A stretch of 6,582 nucleotides of DNA from Alphaproteobacteria bacterium. GTDB lineage: Bacteria > Pseudomonadota > Alphaproteobacteria > CACIAM-22H2. The position numbers and the translations under genes were made by a program. The DNA lies in the NCBI GenBank assembly GCA_947500965.1, contig CANMWW010000131.1:1-6582 (forward strand). The letters are read 5' to 3'. Below, in pieces: positions 5,283 through 6,582 of this stretch (position 1 is the stretch's first letter; every line of letters starts with the position of its first letter). The notes below the pieces were generated by a model, which was not told where the DNA came from, searched no databases, and saw nothing but the letters and a program-made list of their open reading frames with translations.

Positions 5283-6289
5283 GCGCCGGGCCCGAGGCCG
5301 CGCCGCGCCGCAACGAGCGCCCCGCCTTCGCGCTGCTGGGCGACGAGGGGCTCAGGCTCTGCCTGCGCCGCATGCACCTCGTGCGCCGCTTCGAGGAGGC
5401 GGCCGAGCAGAGCTACATCCGCGGGCTGATCCACGGGACGATGCATCTCTCGATCGGGCAGGAGGCGAGCGCCGTCGGCGCGGTCGCGGCCCTGCGCCCC
5501 GACGACTACATCCTGTCGACGCATCGCGGCCACGGGCACTGCATCGCCAAGGGCGCGGACCCGCGCTTCATGTTCGCGGAGTTCTTCGGCAAGGACACCG
5601 GCTATTGCCGCGGCCGCGGCGGCTCGATGCACATCGCCGACGTCGCGGGCGGCAACCTGGGCGCCAACGGCATCGTCGGCGGCGGCCTGCCGATCGCGGT
5701 CGGCGTCGGGCTGAGCGCGAAGATGCGCCGCTCGGGCCAGATCTGCATGGTGTTCTTCGGCGACGGCGCGTCGAACGAGGGCGCCTTCCACGAGGCCCTC
5801 AACCTCGCCGCGATCTGGAAGCTGCCGGTCGTGTTCGTCTGCGAGAACAACAAGTACGGCATGTCGATGTCGACCGCGCGCTCGATGCCGGTGGCCAACG
5901 TCGCCGACCGCGCCGCCGCCTACGCGATGCCCGGCGCGGTGGTCGACGGCAACGACCTGCTCGCGGTGGTCGAGGCCGCGGACGAGGCCTGCGCGCGCGC
6001 GCGGCGCGGCGAGGGCCCGTCGCTGCTGGAGTGCAAGACCTACCGGCTGCGCGGCCACTCCAAGAGCGACCGCAACCTCTACCGCACCAAGGAGGAGATC
6101 GAGGAGTGGCGCGCGCGCGACCCGATCCCGCGCCTGCGCGACGCGCTCGTCGAGGCCGGGCGGCTGGGCGCCGCCGAGGCCGCGGCGATCGAGGCCTCCG
6201 CCATCGCCGAGATCGAGGCCGCGGTCGAGTTCGCGCGCACGAGCCCCGATCCCGACCCCGCGCAGCTGGAGCGAGACGTCTATGCCTGA
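5279..6289 (+). CDS. ThDP-dependent 2-oxoacid/acetoin dehydrogenase E1 component, alpha subunit
   Basis: 336 residues, typical of PdhA/AcoA-type E1 alpha. With the beta subunit it decarboxylates a 2-oxoacid (or cleaves acetoin) on thiamine diphosphate and passes the acyl group to E2 lipoate. Visible signatures are the N-terminal RRMHLVRRFEE (30-40), GLIHGTMHLSIGQEA (49-63), STHRGHGH (80-87), RGRGGSMHIAD (111-121), and the ThDP/Mg motif beginning GDGASNEG (161-168) and ending ENN (189-191). The active-site loop is YRLRGHSKSD (255-264), followed by YRTKEEIEEW (268-277). Whether the substrate is pyruvate, acetoin or a branched 2-oxoacid cannot be fixed; the length and simple domain plan fit both acetoin and pyruvate enzymes. 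GTG at 5279 is chosen because it overlaps the upstream stop; only a weak GGGGG precedes it, consistent with coupling. The next in-frame Met (residue 32) would remove conserved sequence. Confidence 0.94.
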   Translation: MSAGPEAAPRRNERPAFALLGDEGLRLCLRRMHLVRRFEEAAEQSYIRGLIHGTMHLSIGQEASAVGAVAALRPDDYILSTHRGHGHCIAKGADPRFMFAEFFGKDTGYCRGRGGSMHIADVAGGNLGANGIVGGGLPIAVGVGLSAKMRRSGQICMVFFGDGASNEGAFHEALNLAAIWKLPVVFVCENNKYGMSMSTARSMPVANVADRAAAYAMPGAVVDGNDLLAVVEAADEACARARRGEGPSLLECKTYRLRGHSKSDRNLYRTKEEIEEWRARDPIPRLRDALVEAGRLGAAEAAAIEASAIAEIEAAVEFARTSPDPDPAQLERDVYA

Positions 6290-6582
6290 CACCACCGCGC
6301 CCGCGACGCGCGAGCTCACCTACGCGGAGGCGATCCGCGAGGCGCTGGCGCAGGCGATGGAGGCCGACCCGCGCGTCTTCACGCTCGGCGAGGACATCGG
6401 CGTCTATGGCGGCGCCTTCGGCGTCACCGGCGACCTCGTCCACCGCTTCGGCGAGGAGCGCGTGATCGACACGCCGATCAGCGAGCTCGGCATCGCCGGC
6501 GCCGCGGTCGGCGCGGCGATCACCGGCATGCGGCCCGTGCTGGAGTTCCAGTTCTCGGACTTCGTCACCCTGGCGATGGAGC
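6282..6582 (+). CDS. ThDP-dependent dehydrogenase E1 component, beta subunit, N-terminal part (cut by right edge)
   Basis: The first 100 residues of an E1 beta (PdhB/AcoB-type, normally about 325-340 residues) are present. They show ELTYAEAIREALAQAMEADP (11-30), LGEDIGVYGGAFGVT (35-49), then TPISELGIAGAAVGAAITG (64-82) and EFQFSDF (88-94). Glu68 in PISELG matches the conserved glutamate that activates the ThDP aminopyrimidine. ATG at 6282 has GGAG (6268-6271) 10 nt upstream and lies inside the last codons of E1 alpha (8-bp overlap), so the two subunits should be made together. The lipoyl-transferase E2, which would help settle the substrate, would be expected just beyond the window. The frame is intact to the last base. 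Confidence 0.95.
   Translation, partial: MPDTTAPATRELTYAEAIREALAQAMEADPRVFTLGEDIGVYGGAFGVTGDLVHRFGEERVIDTPISELGIAGAAVGAAITGMRPVLEFQFSDFVTLAME

Noticed and set aside
5993..6006. GC alternating run (gcgcgcgcgcg) as a possible repeat or Z-DNA element
   Set aside because: It lies inside E1 alpha and is explained by Ala-Arg codons; similar short runs occur throughout the window.
5072..6319. Minus-strand open frame of 415 codons opposite E1 alpha
   Set aside because: The E1 alpha motifs on the plus strand are unambiguous; the opposite frame is Asp/Arg/Val/Ala-rich and lacks recognisable motifs.
5101..6465. Plus-strand open frame of 454 codons overlapping E1 alpha and beta in another frame
   Set aside because: It is an Arg-rich shifted reading of the E1 genes with no domain content.

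Overview
This is a very GC-rich (roughly three-quarters G+C), gene-dense bacterial window. Most real genes have G or C at nearly every third codon position. The gene families (a DUF3422 membrane protein, a GAF-GGDEF cyclase, a TauD-like oxygenase, a DRL/SAF oxidoreductase and a two-subunit 2-oxoacid dehydrogenase E1) fit an alphaproteobacterium, perhaps a Rhodospirillales-like one. That placement is inference; no marker gene is present. No tRNA, rRNA, insertion sequence or CRISPR array is visible.

Layout. (1) 1-582, plus: C-terminal part of a DUF3422 membrane protein, cut by the left edge, convergent with the next gene. (2) 2483-596, minus: a likely two-gene transcript, a GAF-GGDEF diguanylate cyclase with intact catalytic and inhibitory sites, then a classical short-chain dehydrogenase/reductase (SDR). 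(3) 2484-2574: a 91-bp divergent promoter region with a perfect 7+7 bp dyad midway between the two start codons. (4) 2575-3618, plus: a TauD/TfdA-type 2-oxoglutarate/Fe(II) oxygenase. (5) 3619-3971: a 353-bp gap without an intact gene. Its left half carries a minus-strand coding-like stretch that looks frameshifted. Its right half carries a 12-codon upstream ORF whose leader and start resemble those of the next gene, as if the initiation region had been duplicated. (6) 3972 to the right edge, plus: a tightly coupled operon of a DRL (DXR-like) Rossmann/SAF oxidoreductase, a ThDP-dependent E1 alpha subunit (4-bp GTGA overlap) and an E1 beta subunit (8-bp overlap, cut by the edge).

How the genes work together. 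E1 alpha and beta form one enzyme that decarboxylates a 2-oxoacid, or cleaves acetoin, on thiamine diphosphate. An E2 and perhaps an E3 would be expected beyond the right edge. The coupled DRL-type reductase is the unusual partner: a characterised relative in Brucella converts 1-deoxyxylulose 5-phosphate to methylerythritol phosphate, but many members have no known role. The operon is therefore either a catabolic route feeding an oxidative decarboxylase, or a ThDP carboligation followed by reduction or rearrangement. The sequence cannot decide between these.
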